DNA of 64,000 nucleotides, from assembly GCF_004027225.2 (NCBI RefSeq), contig NC_046358.1:60957528-61021527 (forward strand), in the 5' to 3' direction. This DNA is from Strigops habroptila (Eukaryota > Chordata > Aves > Psittaciformes > Psittacidae). A model generated the notes under the pieces. That model made no database searches, was not told the origin of the DNA, and worked only from the letters and a program-made list of their open reading frames with translations. Below, piece after piece: positions 53,001 to 64,000 of the stretch; positions within the stretch are counted from its first letter, which is position 1; each line of letters begins with the position of its first letter. The position numbers and the translations under genes are program-made.

Positions 53001-54337
53001 TGTATGTATTTCAAGGTATGTTGACACTGCAGCAACTGCTGCTTGCAGGGATACCCCGAAATAGTTGTTAACAATTTCACAATGGATTGTTACTTAGCAA
53101 TGACCAAATGAAATAACTGCCACAGTGTTCATTTTGCTTCTTGGGTGAGTTTTGCAGCTTGTCGTGGGTACCATGCTGCTCTGGATGGGATGCAGCTGTT
53201 CTAACTAACAGAGAACAGTAACAGTGGTTTGGATGAGTGGTATAAATGTTCATTCAGACACATTCTCAGCACATACAGAATAAATGCTATGAGATAAAAG
53301 CTAGAAAAAGAGGCAAAGAAAGAGAAGACTGGCTCCTAGGTAGAGCAACTTTATGGCTGGCATGTCAGAAGAGGGATGGGGACAAAGTGATGCTTCCACT
53401 CCAATGCTGGAAGTATAAGCCCATGCCAGAAAAATGATGACAAGGACTGTTAAAACTTTCCCGTAGTGCCTGATTCTGGAAGAAGCAAAGTGCTGGCAGA
53501 GACTGTCATGCTGCAGAACAACCTGCCACTGACTTGGAAGTGGTAGAAATAGAGCATGAAACTGGGCTTCAAACCCCAACCAACAATATACAGATGTTAC
53601 CTGCCATGGACTGATTCCTGGGATTCTTATGTTTTACCCTGTGGCATGGCTTGTGTAAGCTGTCAGACTAATAAAGGTCCACAGAGCTGAACAGAATATC
53701 TGGGCTCTGCAGAGCCAGCCAGTACTTCTCCTCACTGACCTGTGCCTGCTTGATGGAGTCTAGAACTTGGATCTATCATCCTTGCAGGTAGTTTTTGGAT
53801 ACCACCTTTGTGTGCCTATTCCCTGTTCTGAAAAAGGGCTTGGTTTCCCGTTCAGTCCAGCAGAATTGGACCTTTGGACTTGCAAATAATCTGTCTTTCA
53901 GCTAACAAGATTTGTCCTCAGGACTTTTTCTTGTATTTTACTTTGAACATGATTTCTATGTGCTGCTAACTTTGATAGGGTAATGGGAATGATCTGCACA
54001 TGGAGTTGACCTTTGTATTGTACATAGCTAGCTTTGATCTGCAATATGTGTTCTAAATGAGATGCACTGAAGTTTTTTAGGAGTCTTTCAGGTGTGCTTC
54101 TCAACTGGTGTAGTCTCACTTTGTACCTTTGCCGCTAAAGATCCAACCCAGGTTTGGGACAAGTCTATAGCCTGTATCTTTCTGGATCTGTGTTTCAGTC
54201 ACACACAGAAAAGCACTCTGGAGTTTTGATAAACCTTGCTGAGACCAACAGGAATGATGAAATAAGTCATGTGAAAATCAGGCCCTTTGTACTGTTTTAT
54301 GAATCCGAGACTTTTGTTTTCTACAGGTAAGTTTGAA

Positions 54338-54442
54338 ATGCCAGAGATTCCCGTTTCTGACGGTCCTGGCAAGGCTGAAACGCCAGCGCAGGTTCCACAA
54401 GCAAAGGTTGGTACTGCAGTAGCCCCACCTGCTGTTGGATAG
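54338..54442 (+). CDS. Possible 34-codon open frame after a splice-acceptor-like site
   Basis: The frame starts ATG CCA GAG and stops TAG, giving a Pro/Ala/Gly/Val-rich peptide that begins MPEIPVSDGPGK and ends VAPPAVG. It is preceded by a good acceptor-like tract ending CTACAG at 54326, and GTAAGT follows at once. I do not recognise the peptide. It is more GC-rich and codon-like than its surroundings, but it is short and lies alone. It may be part of an unannotated transcript or chance. Confidence 0.15.
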   Translation: MPEIPVSDGPGKAETPAQVPQAKVGTAVAPPAVG

Positions 54443-57400
54443 GAAGGAAGCGGCTTGGTCCTTTAATGCACTTTGATTATGGGAGAGAAGCGAGTCCCTT
54501 CACATTACACTCTCTCTTATTACCCTATTTCACCCTTGCATTCTACCTTTAACATCAATATGCCCTTATGCTTGTCATATCTTACGTTGATTCCAAGGGG
54601 GTAGGAGATATATCTTATTTCTATTTGTAAAACACTAAGTAAATTTACACACAAGTGCTTGATAGTAACAAGCCTGATCTTTTGGTTTTACCAGCATTTG
54701 ATTTCAAGAATTCTTTGTGAATCTGAATGAGAAAAAGTTACAAAGGCAAAGGTATAATTAGGGTTCCTGAGGTGGTTTTATTCTAATCCGAGGAGGGTGA
54801 CTTTATAGTGGTTGGGTTTTTGGGTTTTTTTTTTCTTCTTTTTAGAAATGAGAGCACCATAAACAAGTCTGCCTAGAATAAGAAAGAAAATAAATATGAG
54901 ACTTTTTAATTGACCAATACTTGTAAAAAGGATACAGTGTTAAATGATGTACTAAGAGTCTTTTTCTTAAATTGAACTGCTGCTTTTAGGAGTATGAGAT
55001 GAGCACAGTGATCAGGACTAAGGCTTATTTATGCAGCAAAATTAATTTGAAACAGTGTGCTTTTGGAGCAGAAAAAGACTTATGTCTGAAGACTTTCTTT
55101 TTTTATATCATTTATATATTTTAAGGACAAATTCTGCAAGGTGCTTCAGTTCATACCTGTTTTCAATAACAATTCTGTTTCAGTCAACATGAATCAGGAT
55201 CTAGACCATCAACTTTTCTTCCCCTAGAACAAACATACAGTTAGAACAATCACTATCTCCCTAAGTATGTTATTTTAGAAGAGTTTGGCCTGCAGTGTCA
55301 CACATTACGTTGCATTTGGGATTACAGAGGGACTCAAACCAGCAAAATTGGGGTCTGGAATGAGTTTTGTTTATGAGGATTCTTTAGACTAATACATCAG
55401 AAATGTGAAATTGAAAGTGCACGAATGTATGTGGTGTTCTTCCTGCTTGTAGGATTGGATATGTACAGGCAGAAGTAGAGTGAAAAGGTTGTGTTATTTA
55501 GTTTGTGAGAGTGTGAGGGTTCAGGATAATTGATAGAATTTAATTTGTTACTAAACTGAGTAGAATTAAAGTTCTGGTGTTATTGGAGATGGACAGAGCT
55601 TCTTCCAAGATATATACTCTGCAAAAAGTCAGCAAAACTGTCTTCAGGTGACATTGTGAAACCTGGGTATTGGTGACATAGCATGTGTTTTACACCTGGG
55701 CTTGTAGAATTTTTGTTAAAAATCTGCTATTAACAGTATGTCATTCTGATAGGCTGATAGGGTGAATAGCTAATAGACAGCATACAGCATCTGCTCATTT
55801 TCTGCATATTGAGAGCTGGATACATCAGTGAAACAAGATTTTTAAAGTGAGTGAAACAAAGGATGCTTACCACAGATTCTTAACAGATAACAAAGATATT
55901 ATTTTATTCATGAATATAATACACTTTCTCTCAAAAGCTAGTTTAGGCCTTAATTTTTAAGAGGATGTTCGGATTTCTTAGATGAGTAAATGTGTTTGCT
56001 TGTGTCTCTGGCTAATCTGCTTTGTGCCTGTGTAACCCAGCAGGGAGAGCACAGCACTTCTTGATATTCTCAGAAGGGGTGAATGTACCTGGTTTTGAAG
56101 ATGGGGGAGGCACAATAGTGGTTCGTAACACCACATTGCAGGTTCTCCATAGAGGTTACACTTCCCCTTGAAAGACCTTAGAATGTCACTACTGCTACAA
56201 AGTGCAGTGATTGCAGAAGCTCAGTGCATGACATACAAAGTAAAGAGGAGAGAGGACGGCATCGCTCCTGCATTTGAAATATAAGTCTGTTCGATTATGT
56301 ATATTGTGTTTCACTGCAAGATACTAAGAAGCTGGAAGTTGCCTTATTTGTTTTCTTAGTGCAAGGCAGCTTTGTAGGTACCTCTGATGCCAGAGCCATT
56401 GCAGTGGTGTGTAACAAGTAAGAATGTGTCCTGGCTTTACCTTACAGGCAAGATAATCCTTCCCTTTCTAGGAATATTAGTATTCATTTATCCTGGAATC
56501 CAACAGCACTCAGGCTGAGACATCTGGTAATGACATCTGTGTGGCAACTAGGTGTTCTGGTGTCTGTGATATTCCTATGTGTGTGCAAAGTAGATTCAGA
56601 TGTTGGAAAATTACAACAGGAATTAAAGTATGTTTTTCCTGAGGAATTCAGTAGGCAAGCAGCTCATCTGTTGTTATGCTTTGGTTTGCAAATAGTGGAG
56701 TAAAGGCTGATGAACAGGAATCAGGACCTATGAAGGATAAAAACATGACAGCCTTTGTGTAAAGTATTGTTTCTGTTATTAGGTACAAGTCATAAACAAA
56801 TCAGGACTCTGAAGTGGTTGATTAGTCTTTTCTTAAAATGCTTGTTAATAATGTGGTGACTCTTCATACACATGGCAGTTTAAAAAATGTATGATCTTCT
56901 TTATGCGTGGGCTCCAGTCAGTCTGCTCACTGAAGAATGGAGCAAAGAAAGTATATAGAGAGGTATTTTATTGTTTACTCAGGATTTTAGCTAAGTATGT
57001 TAGAAAAGTCTGAGTTAGCCAACTCTCTGAATATCCCTAGAGTACATGACTGAGGTAAGGTTTGCAAGGGGAAGTTATGAGTTTATTAAATATACTGTTA
57101 GAGTTGGAAAAGAATCTCATAACATTCTAGGCATATAAACCATCCTTAGGGCACTTCAGAGGGATTGATGGCAGCATTTGCTATGTTGAAAGCTCAGTGG
57201 ATATGAACTTATGTCTGTTTGGCTCAATTACTGTGCTGTGAGCAGTGTAATTTAAATATTGTGTGTTTCCGGAAGGTTAACGTTGCGGGTACACTTCATG
57301 CTCTTCACTGTAAAAATCAAGCACTTTAAAAACAAGTGACAATCTTCCGTTTGCCACTATGCAGTCAGTGAAAATCTTCTGTTAAGTTTGAAATTTCTAA

Positions 57401-59720
57401 AGCTAAAATCAATTAGAGTGGGGTACTTGAATTTGTTAGTCCACATGAAACAAATGCAGAAATGACTATAAACTGCTGGTAAGGGGTAGGCAGCACACCG
57501 AGAAAGTTGTGGGCTAAATTTGCTTAATAGTACTTTCTGTAAGAGGAAAGGCTGTGATCCGAAGGTAGAATTGCCTATGCTCACGTATTTAGAAACATTT
57601 GTCAAAGATCTTGTATCACTGGGGCAGACACTTGCAGAGTAGTGGCCAAAGTCATAAATTCTAGAGTTTCCCTTAGAGCTGGAGTGCTGCCATTTCACTG
57701 GCGGCAATATCCCACATTCCACCTAAAGCAGCCCCAGGTTTACTAGCAACGAGTACTTCCCGTGTTAGTATCTTGAGATTGGAATCTGTTGACATGATCA
57801 TAACAATAATCCCTTCTCGAGGTATGCTTATACAAATTACTAAGAGGCAAGGTAAGGTGTGGACTTTGTATAAATATATCTATACAGCAGTGTTAGCCCA
57901 CTTTCGGTGAGGGAGAGCACAAACAACATAGACAACTCATTGTGAAGCTGGTCATCACATAGAGAATTCACCTAAGCTGTTCTTGGCAATGATTTGCTCC
58001 TATGGTTGTATTCTAGGATACAATAATAGCCTCCAGTTTTATCAGAATTTAAAGTAAAGCTCATTTTGTGCTATTTAATTTTAGATATTATTACTAGTTT
58101 CATTGCAAAGTTTTTGGAAGTCCAGCTGCAATGTAGCACACTTCACAGAATGGCTGTATATATTTAGGTTATCTTCTTGACTTCCAATCACTTCAATTAA
58201 GTGACCCATGACTTTTATGTTAGAGGACATTGCAAAAGATGCACCTGCCAATTTTATTTCTGTTTCTACATTGTTGGAAGAGGTTTGGAAGTTTGATCTA
58301 AGTATATTCCTGAAAATTGAGATGCTCTTCTGAATCCTTCCAATTTCCTGTAGGAATATTGTGGTGTTTGTTTTGCTGGAGGGCAGCCCAGGGTTTTAGA
58401 GGTCCTTTTGAGACTTATAACCTCTGATTTTTGGATTAAAAATGTAAAGCCCAGGTTATGATCACCTCTACAGGGATTTCTAGTGAACTCAATGAAAATC
58501 TTGTAAGAAACATATGTTGTCACATGCTGTGTTGTCTTCTGGGCAGAGCAAAAATATCACACATCAACATTTCTCATGGAATAGCTCTATTTTTGACTCA
58601 GTAGCATGCGAGCAGAAGCTGGACATGACATAGAATGCAAGAGAATATCAAATGTGAGCAGGAAGAAATCTTTCTTTACCCATTTATGGAGTGGCCATTT
58701 GTCAGCATCTGGTAAGTACATATCTATTTTAAGTAGAACAACATCTGAAATGTGCCACTCATATGTGATTTGAGTCTGAAATGTAGCTTGTAGTTATGAG
58801 CCTGTCTTTAGCATATTACTATATGCTGCCCAAAAGCCTTTGGGTCACGTATACTTACCTCAGATTTAATTTTCTTTTAGTTGTAGTATTAATTCAGGGG
58901 TTGTTACAGTTTGTTTACTTAAAGGTATTGATGTGATTTTTCTTTGCATTTTGCAAACCTCATCATTTTGGAATCCTAAATGAACTGTTAAAAGAACTAT
59001 TTATTATAACCCTATTATATGGACATATTTTGACAATGAATGTGCATGAGCTTGGTGGTGCATCAAAGCAAAAAAAAAAAAAACAAACCCCAAAACCAAA
59101 ATGGTCTTTGACTTTAATGAAAATACTTGAACCACTGTCCAGATCAAAGTGTATTTTGTGTTCCAAAGTCCTGATTTAGCAAAGCATGTAAAAAAAGAAT
59201 TTCAAACACAGTGAGCTTTGGTGGCAGCCACTGAACATGGTTACATTTACTGCTCTGATTGTTGCTTTTCAAAAATCCCAGCAAAACAAAACACTTGCCC
59301 ACAAACAAGTCATCAAAAATACTGTAATCTTTCTCCTCACTCAGTATTTCTTACACAGTTTACATTATTCATAGTTATTTGCTTTAATCTGAAGGACTTA
59401 AAGTTTTAAAAGTTCCTGCATTTGCGTATCTGCTTCTCTTGGTAAAGGCACTTAGCTGATGAGAAATACCTTGTATGCTTTTCCATGTCCTAGTGATCTT
59501 CTAGTCACATATGCTTTATGCAGTAGATATAATCAGTGCTCTTCCTCCTTCTCCATCACCAAGAACCTTAGAATATGTGTGCTGACACCAAATAAAGCAG
59601 TACTTCTTTATTGTCTTAATGGAAAATGCCTGGTAAGACACTCTGATTCTCTACATCCCTTTTTGTTTTTCAAGCATACCAGTGTTACAAGAGAACTTTC
59701 AGCCAGACAAATGTTTTCTG

Positions 59721-59843
59721 GCAATAGCACTTTACATTTTCATAATACTCTTCTTCTAAGGGTCTAAAATGCTTTACAGCAGTAATAAATTAAGCCTTAC
59801 AACATTCTATGTGGTAGGTGACTATTACATCATTTTATGGGTG
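59721..59843 (+). mobile_element. Ancient MIR/CORE-SINE-like fragment
   Basis: The stretch has the order of blocks known from the MIR family and related old SINE/LINE tails: a GCTTTACA block, then TTAAGCCTTACAACA, CTATGTGGTAGGTGACTATTA and CATTTTATGGGTG. These correspond to the MIR segments for CTTTACATG..., CTCACAAC, CTATGAGGTAGG..ACTATTA and CCATTTTACAGATG. It is strongly diverged, as expected for a pre-avian insertion. The exact subfamily (MIR, CORE-SINE, L2 or L3 tail) cannot be set by eye. Confidence 0.6.
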
Positions 59844-61366
59844 CCAGACTTCATGGAATAAGCTTCATTCAACACACTGTGAACAGCCATTAGGGGTTTC
59901 ATCCTAGAATGATCATGTGAATGCTGTCTACAATGGAGTCTATAAAAGAGGCACCTACATGGCAAAGCATTAGGACTTTCAGGAGCAGTGTTTGTCTTTG
60001 GGCCTTGTGCAGAGAGCTTTAAAAAATAAGTTTGTGAAGAAAGCTGTGATTAGACACCAAGAAAAGTCTTGGAAAGAGTTCAAGACAAATCCCTAAGAAG
60101 TGATGGAGTGGAGGTTCAGCAGTATGGAAATAAAGCTAGTGTGGAAGAGGGTCTGGGGAATCAAAGAAAAGGTTTTAGAGTAAAGGAGCCATGATCACAT
60201 GTTTTTGGCTGCAATCCAAAATGCATAGGCATATCTGGCCTCCTGTATACTTCAGCTGAGATAAAAGGAAGTCGTGACTGTTGTTAACACTCATTCCAAA
60301 CCTAAAACCTAAATAACTATAGGCAGCTCTACTAACTCAGTTTTTAAATCAGCGGAAGAACTGAGCTACATCTCTGCTTGGTTAAATGACAAACCAGATT
60401 TGGTTATATTTGTGTCTGAAATAGGTACCTGACTGATGGCACCTCCCAAGCCCATGCAGGTGTGCTAAACCTCTTATGATCTCTCTTGCTCAAGTGTTTG
60501 AAGTTTCTTCAGAGTCTGCATTGATAATGACCACTTCATAATGTTTCCTCAATGTTTTGAGGAAACACTGAATCATGGAAGCAGCTGTGACACCAAACAT
60601 GTAAATTCTTAATCTTGTGGCCTGGAGTTACAACATAGGTGGTCTAACTTGGTGGCCAGCCAGTAAAGCCTGGGAGGCTGGCTGGTGAATTCAGAGGGAA
60701 ATGTGGCCAGTTCATTTGGAAAGAACAATGCTAGTACTTTGCAAAATTCAGCATGTATACATATGTATATACCTCTCAAAGTGGGGACATTCTTGTGCAG
60801 AATGCGTAAAAGGAGGGGAATAGAAAAACTTAGTTTTAAAATGAAGCTCAGTCATTGTATGGGTGGGGATGTAGGGTGCGATTATCTGGATTAGCAGGGG
60901 TTGAGACACTGATCAAGGTGGGACCCCTCCCAAGGTAAATTAACATCATATGATAAACTCAGTGCTTCATGACATGCTTTTTGTTACGTTGTTAAAAAAA
61001 TCCTATCTTACAGGAACAACCTCATTATTCTGTTGAGATGAAACAAGGAATACAGACACCAAGGAATATCTTCTGTTCTGAAATATTCATAAGTTTTTTT
61101 GTTTTCTTTTTCTACTGACAAAAACAGTCAAAAAGCAGCCTGGAGGAAATGTCCTTCTCTTCTGGAAAATGAGTTGGTAATTTATTCACATAAGGGCATG
61201 TAGTCATTTTGAATTAGCACATTGTGGAATCTACTAATAAAACGAAGTCAGTTTACATTTTAAACAACCTTTAATATTTGTAAAAGTAAATATCCCTTAA
61301 TTTCTCAGCAATTTAGATGTAATGGAAATTGTCAGAAATTTTAATTTCTCCCCGTTTAGCTCACTC

Positions 61367-61402
61367 ACAATGGCTGTCAAACAGTCAAGTGATATGACGT
61401 AA
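61367..61402 (+). promoter_or_regulatory. Candidate regulatory cluster: SOX, MEIS and CRE/ATF sites
   Basis: ACAATGG (61367-61373, SOX) directly abuts CTGTCA (61374-61379, MEIS/TGIF type), and TGACGTAA (61395-61402, CREB/ATF type) follows. They sit in AT-rich, repeat-free sequence. Function is inferred. Confidence 0.3.
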
Positions 61403-63150
61403 AGTACTGCTAATCGTTTCAGCACAAGACAGTACTTCAAAGGTAAGGCAAAGGATGTGCAGACACTAATGAAATTTTATTATCAGAACATAGAATTAGA
61501 ATTGTGACAAGAGACAATGGTGGCAGTGACATGCAGCTAGAATGTTAAGCTTCTGAAATCTCCAAGCTGAGTGTCGCAGACAAAAATAGCTAGAGCTACA
61601 GACTTCTTAATAGTCTTAAATGGAAATTGAATGGGTTCAATTAATCAAATGAACAAACTATAGGGAATTACAAAAAAGGCTCATTCTATATTTTCAGGCT
61701 ATTAACCTGCATGGCCGTTATGTCCTGTTATAATGGTGTGGTTTGCAATGCGTGTTGCTTCCCTGAGAGCTCGTGTTTTTGTAATTCATGGGGGAACATG
61801 TGAAGCTCATAAGATGGCAGGGTGTGATGCCCAAGCACATGCTTGGGCAGATCCCACTGAAAGCAGGTCTTGTTTCACGTGATCTAGCCAATCCTGCCTG
61901 TAAAATAAGACTATGTATTTCTGAATAGGTGATCATGAGAGGTTTGCTTCAGAGCGGATAACTGGTCCCTAGCATATCCAAGGTTAAATGATGAATTTAC
62001 TGACTGATGGGCATCTGTTGCTGTTTTGGTGTTCACTAAAAGAGTATCTACTTTATAGAAACCTATAAGACTCTGTCAGATGCTAAAGAAGAAATAGCTT
62101 AGATGTTATGGGTTCACTTGCATTTAGTCCTCAATTATTTGTAAAGTAACTGTCGCTGTCCCCAGAGCACTTTCCGAAGTCCCAGAACTGTGGTAGGTGT
62201 CCTGTTGCCTTCTGAGCCTCAGCATCTGCAAGGGAAATAGAAAATGCCACCTGGAATTTATTAGGTTTACTTCTTCGTGATTTTCAGTTAAACTTCAGTA
62301 AGTGATCTAAGTCTGGAAAATTCTCTCTTCTATGGAGGAGACATGTCCTCTCCTATTAGGAACTTGGTCTCTGATTCTCAGATTAGTCCAGTCTACAATG
62401 GCATCAGGAAGGTATTTGAGAAGGGTTGGAGTCGAAAGATACCAGTCTATTTTAAAAGTGCATTTTAGGAACTTTTAGAGAGTGTCTGTTCCCTAGGAGA
62501 CCTGTACAAGTATAAGGGCTTGATGAAAACTCACAACCAGCATGGATATGATAGTGAGGAGCTCTTCTGCAACTTCCATAGGACACAATTCAGCAGGAAG
62601 TCTGCGGTGTCAGGCGCTGGCTTTCCCTCCTTCATCTGCAGAGTAGCTGTTGGATTTGGCGAATGAAGCAGTAGCGTATTGAGTGTAGAACCGAGACTAG
62701 AAAATTGTCACCAAACTCCTCCAGTTTCCTTAGAGAGTAATTGCTAACATCATTTAAAATGAGGATGGAAGATGCGTTGTTTTCTTTAGGAGCTACTGCT
62801 GTACCCTGATGAACTCTCAGCAAGAAGGGAGTCTTTGTGTAGTGAGAATGTCACAAAAATCATGTAATTTATTAGCACTACCATGTAATTCCATGAACCT
62901 GGCAATAACACTGTTTTGTAATTAAATAGTTAAGGCCACAGTATATATCACTAAGATGATGCTTTGGCCTGGCAGGATAGTCCAGATTTTGAGTCCTTGT
63001 CAAGACTGACTGTCTGGTGCTTTCTGCTGAGAGCTGCTGCATTTTCATTCCAGGGAATGTGGCTGTATACCCCCCACACCCCCCTTTTCCTATTCTCTGT
63101 CTACAGTTGGCTGCATTTTGTCTTTCTCATTTTCTCCTAAGCTCTTCCGT

Positions 63151-63168
63151 TTCCTCTCTCTCTCTCTT
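63151..63168 (+). repeat. (TC)n microsatellite
   Basis: A short run of CT dinucleotides within a pyrimidine-rich stretch (about 63110-63190). Confidence 0.75.
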
Positions 63169-64000
63169 GTTTGCATTTTCTTTCTCTGTAGTTTTTATTC
63201 TTGCAGAGGCCATCTCCAGAGAGTCCTAAAATAGAAAATTCATGTTCCCTTGTGCCATTTCCTGTGCCACACTGCCACTCCCCTGCCAGCACTGAGTGTA
63301 AGCATGTAAGAATTCAAGCTATGCTGGTGCAGATACTTGCCAAGGGCAAACTGTAACCCAGAGTGCTTGATCATTAGCTGAAAGCAAACTGCACATCGTA
63401 CATGCACATATGTTGTCTGTTTACAGTTTTGATTTCATTGCTAAGTTATGCAAGGCTACCAGTCAGGGAACAAAACCAATACCACATATGTTTGGTGACT
63501 ACCCAAAAATACAATTTGTTTTCACTGTAAAAAGGGGGAAAAGAAAGTTCAAAGCTTGTTTTCCACTTAGTAATGCAATTTGAAAGAGAGGTGAAACATG
63601 GTTTGAAAATATTTTGTGTTGTGTTAATAGTAAATCCAGAGCAAATTCTGAATGGGCAATATTCAGCTGTGTTGCTGCAGGGAGAGGAAACATTGCCACA
63701 TGGCTTATGCAGTCCAGCACCATGCATGCAGTGAGCATCTGCAGCAAACTGCTCTGCAGAATTTAACTACTAAGTAACAGTTTCCCTTAGGCTTCTGATT
63801 CTCACAATCAGTTCATATGCAGCTGAATAGATCAGAAAAGTGGTCATAAAATGAATCCTTGTGAGTTGTTTGTTCAGGAAAGGAGGGGCTTTGTTCTTGG
63901 AGCTCTAACCCAGGAGCTGGAGGTCCCAGGCTATGGACCTGGGACATGTCCGCTCTCCTCCAGCTCCACATCAATGACAGTGAGGTGACAGCAGATCTCC

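Larger units (their letters stand above)
44623..59720. other. Long non-coding stretch upstream of RCN1
   Basis: Mostly unique sequence, with the motif cluster at 45.0 kb, an A run near 49748-49759, the T run at 50014, and a somewhat more GC-rich zone at about 50.6-53.8 kb. Frames such as 46154-46510 (118 codons) and 52224-52565 (113 codons) are open but resemble no family I know and lack splice or promoter context. Confidence 0.6.
59844..64000. other. Non-coding stretch at the right edge
   Basis: Unique sequence with the (TC)n tract and the motif cluster at 61.4 kb. No coding exon recognised. On conserved vertebrate order PAX6 would lie further right, outside the window (inference). Confidence 0.6.

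Noticed and set aside
54170..54300. Sequence with the flavour of old amniote repeats (GTGAAAATCAGGCCCTTT)
   Set aside because: Too short and diverged to name a family by eye.
1..64000. CRISPR arrays, bacterial operons, phage or toxin systems, tRNA or rRNA genes
   Set aside because: None seen; sequence character is avian nuclear DNA throughout.

Overview
The window is vertebrate nuclear DNA, almost certainly from a bird. Two things show this: CR1 non-LTR retrotransposon fragments with the typical avian 3' end, and several copies of one avian-type endogenous retroviral LTR. The intron sizes are compact, and the one multi-exon gene closely resembles vertebrate reticulocalbin-1. There are no bacterial-style operons, CRISPR arrays, tRNA or rRNA genes. 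The species cannot be read from the sequence; the LTR type suggests a neoavian bird (inference).

One protein-coding gene is well supported: RCN1 (reticulocalbin-1), on the minus strand, with six coding exons between 40039 and 29582. All five introns have GT-AG ends. Joined, the exons give a continuous 951-nt reading frame of 316 residues: signal peptide, six EF-hands and a C-terminal HDEL retention signal. It starts inside a CpG island (about 39655-40330) with a CCAAT box, a GC box and an ACGTG core. The 3' UTR probably runs left of 29582; candidate poly(A) signals lie at 29376, 28490 and 27735.

Layout. 1-27.7 kb: non-coding DNA downstream of RCN1, with three fragments or copies of one LTR (4380-4728, 17615-18207, 24573-25164), simple repeats and a few possible regulatory patches. 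27.7-29.6 kb: probable RCN1 3' UTR. 29.6-40.0 kb: RCN1, with a 0.77-kb CR1 copy in intron 1. 40.0-40.3 kb: CpG-island promoter. 40.4-64 kb: non-coding DNA upstream of RCN1, with two CR1 tails, a fourth LTR fragment, an old MIR-like SINE fragment near 59.8 kb, and two motif clusters near 45.0 and 61.4 kb that look like candidate enhancers.

In other vertebrates RCN1 lies between WT1 and PAX6. If that order holds here, WT1 lies beyond the left edge and PAX6 beyond the right edge, so the non-coding flanks are plausible places for distal regulatory elements. Neither neighbour is in the window, so this is inference. Nearly all other open frames are 60-130 codons, lack protein-like features and overlap repeats or low-complexity DNA. 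I found no convincing new biological system. The most concrete observations are the solo LTR with an intact 5-bp target-site duplication, the MIR-like relic, the two motif clusters, and an acceptor-donor junction followed by a 34-codon frame near 54.3 kb.
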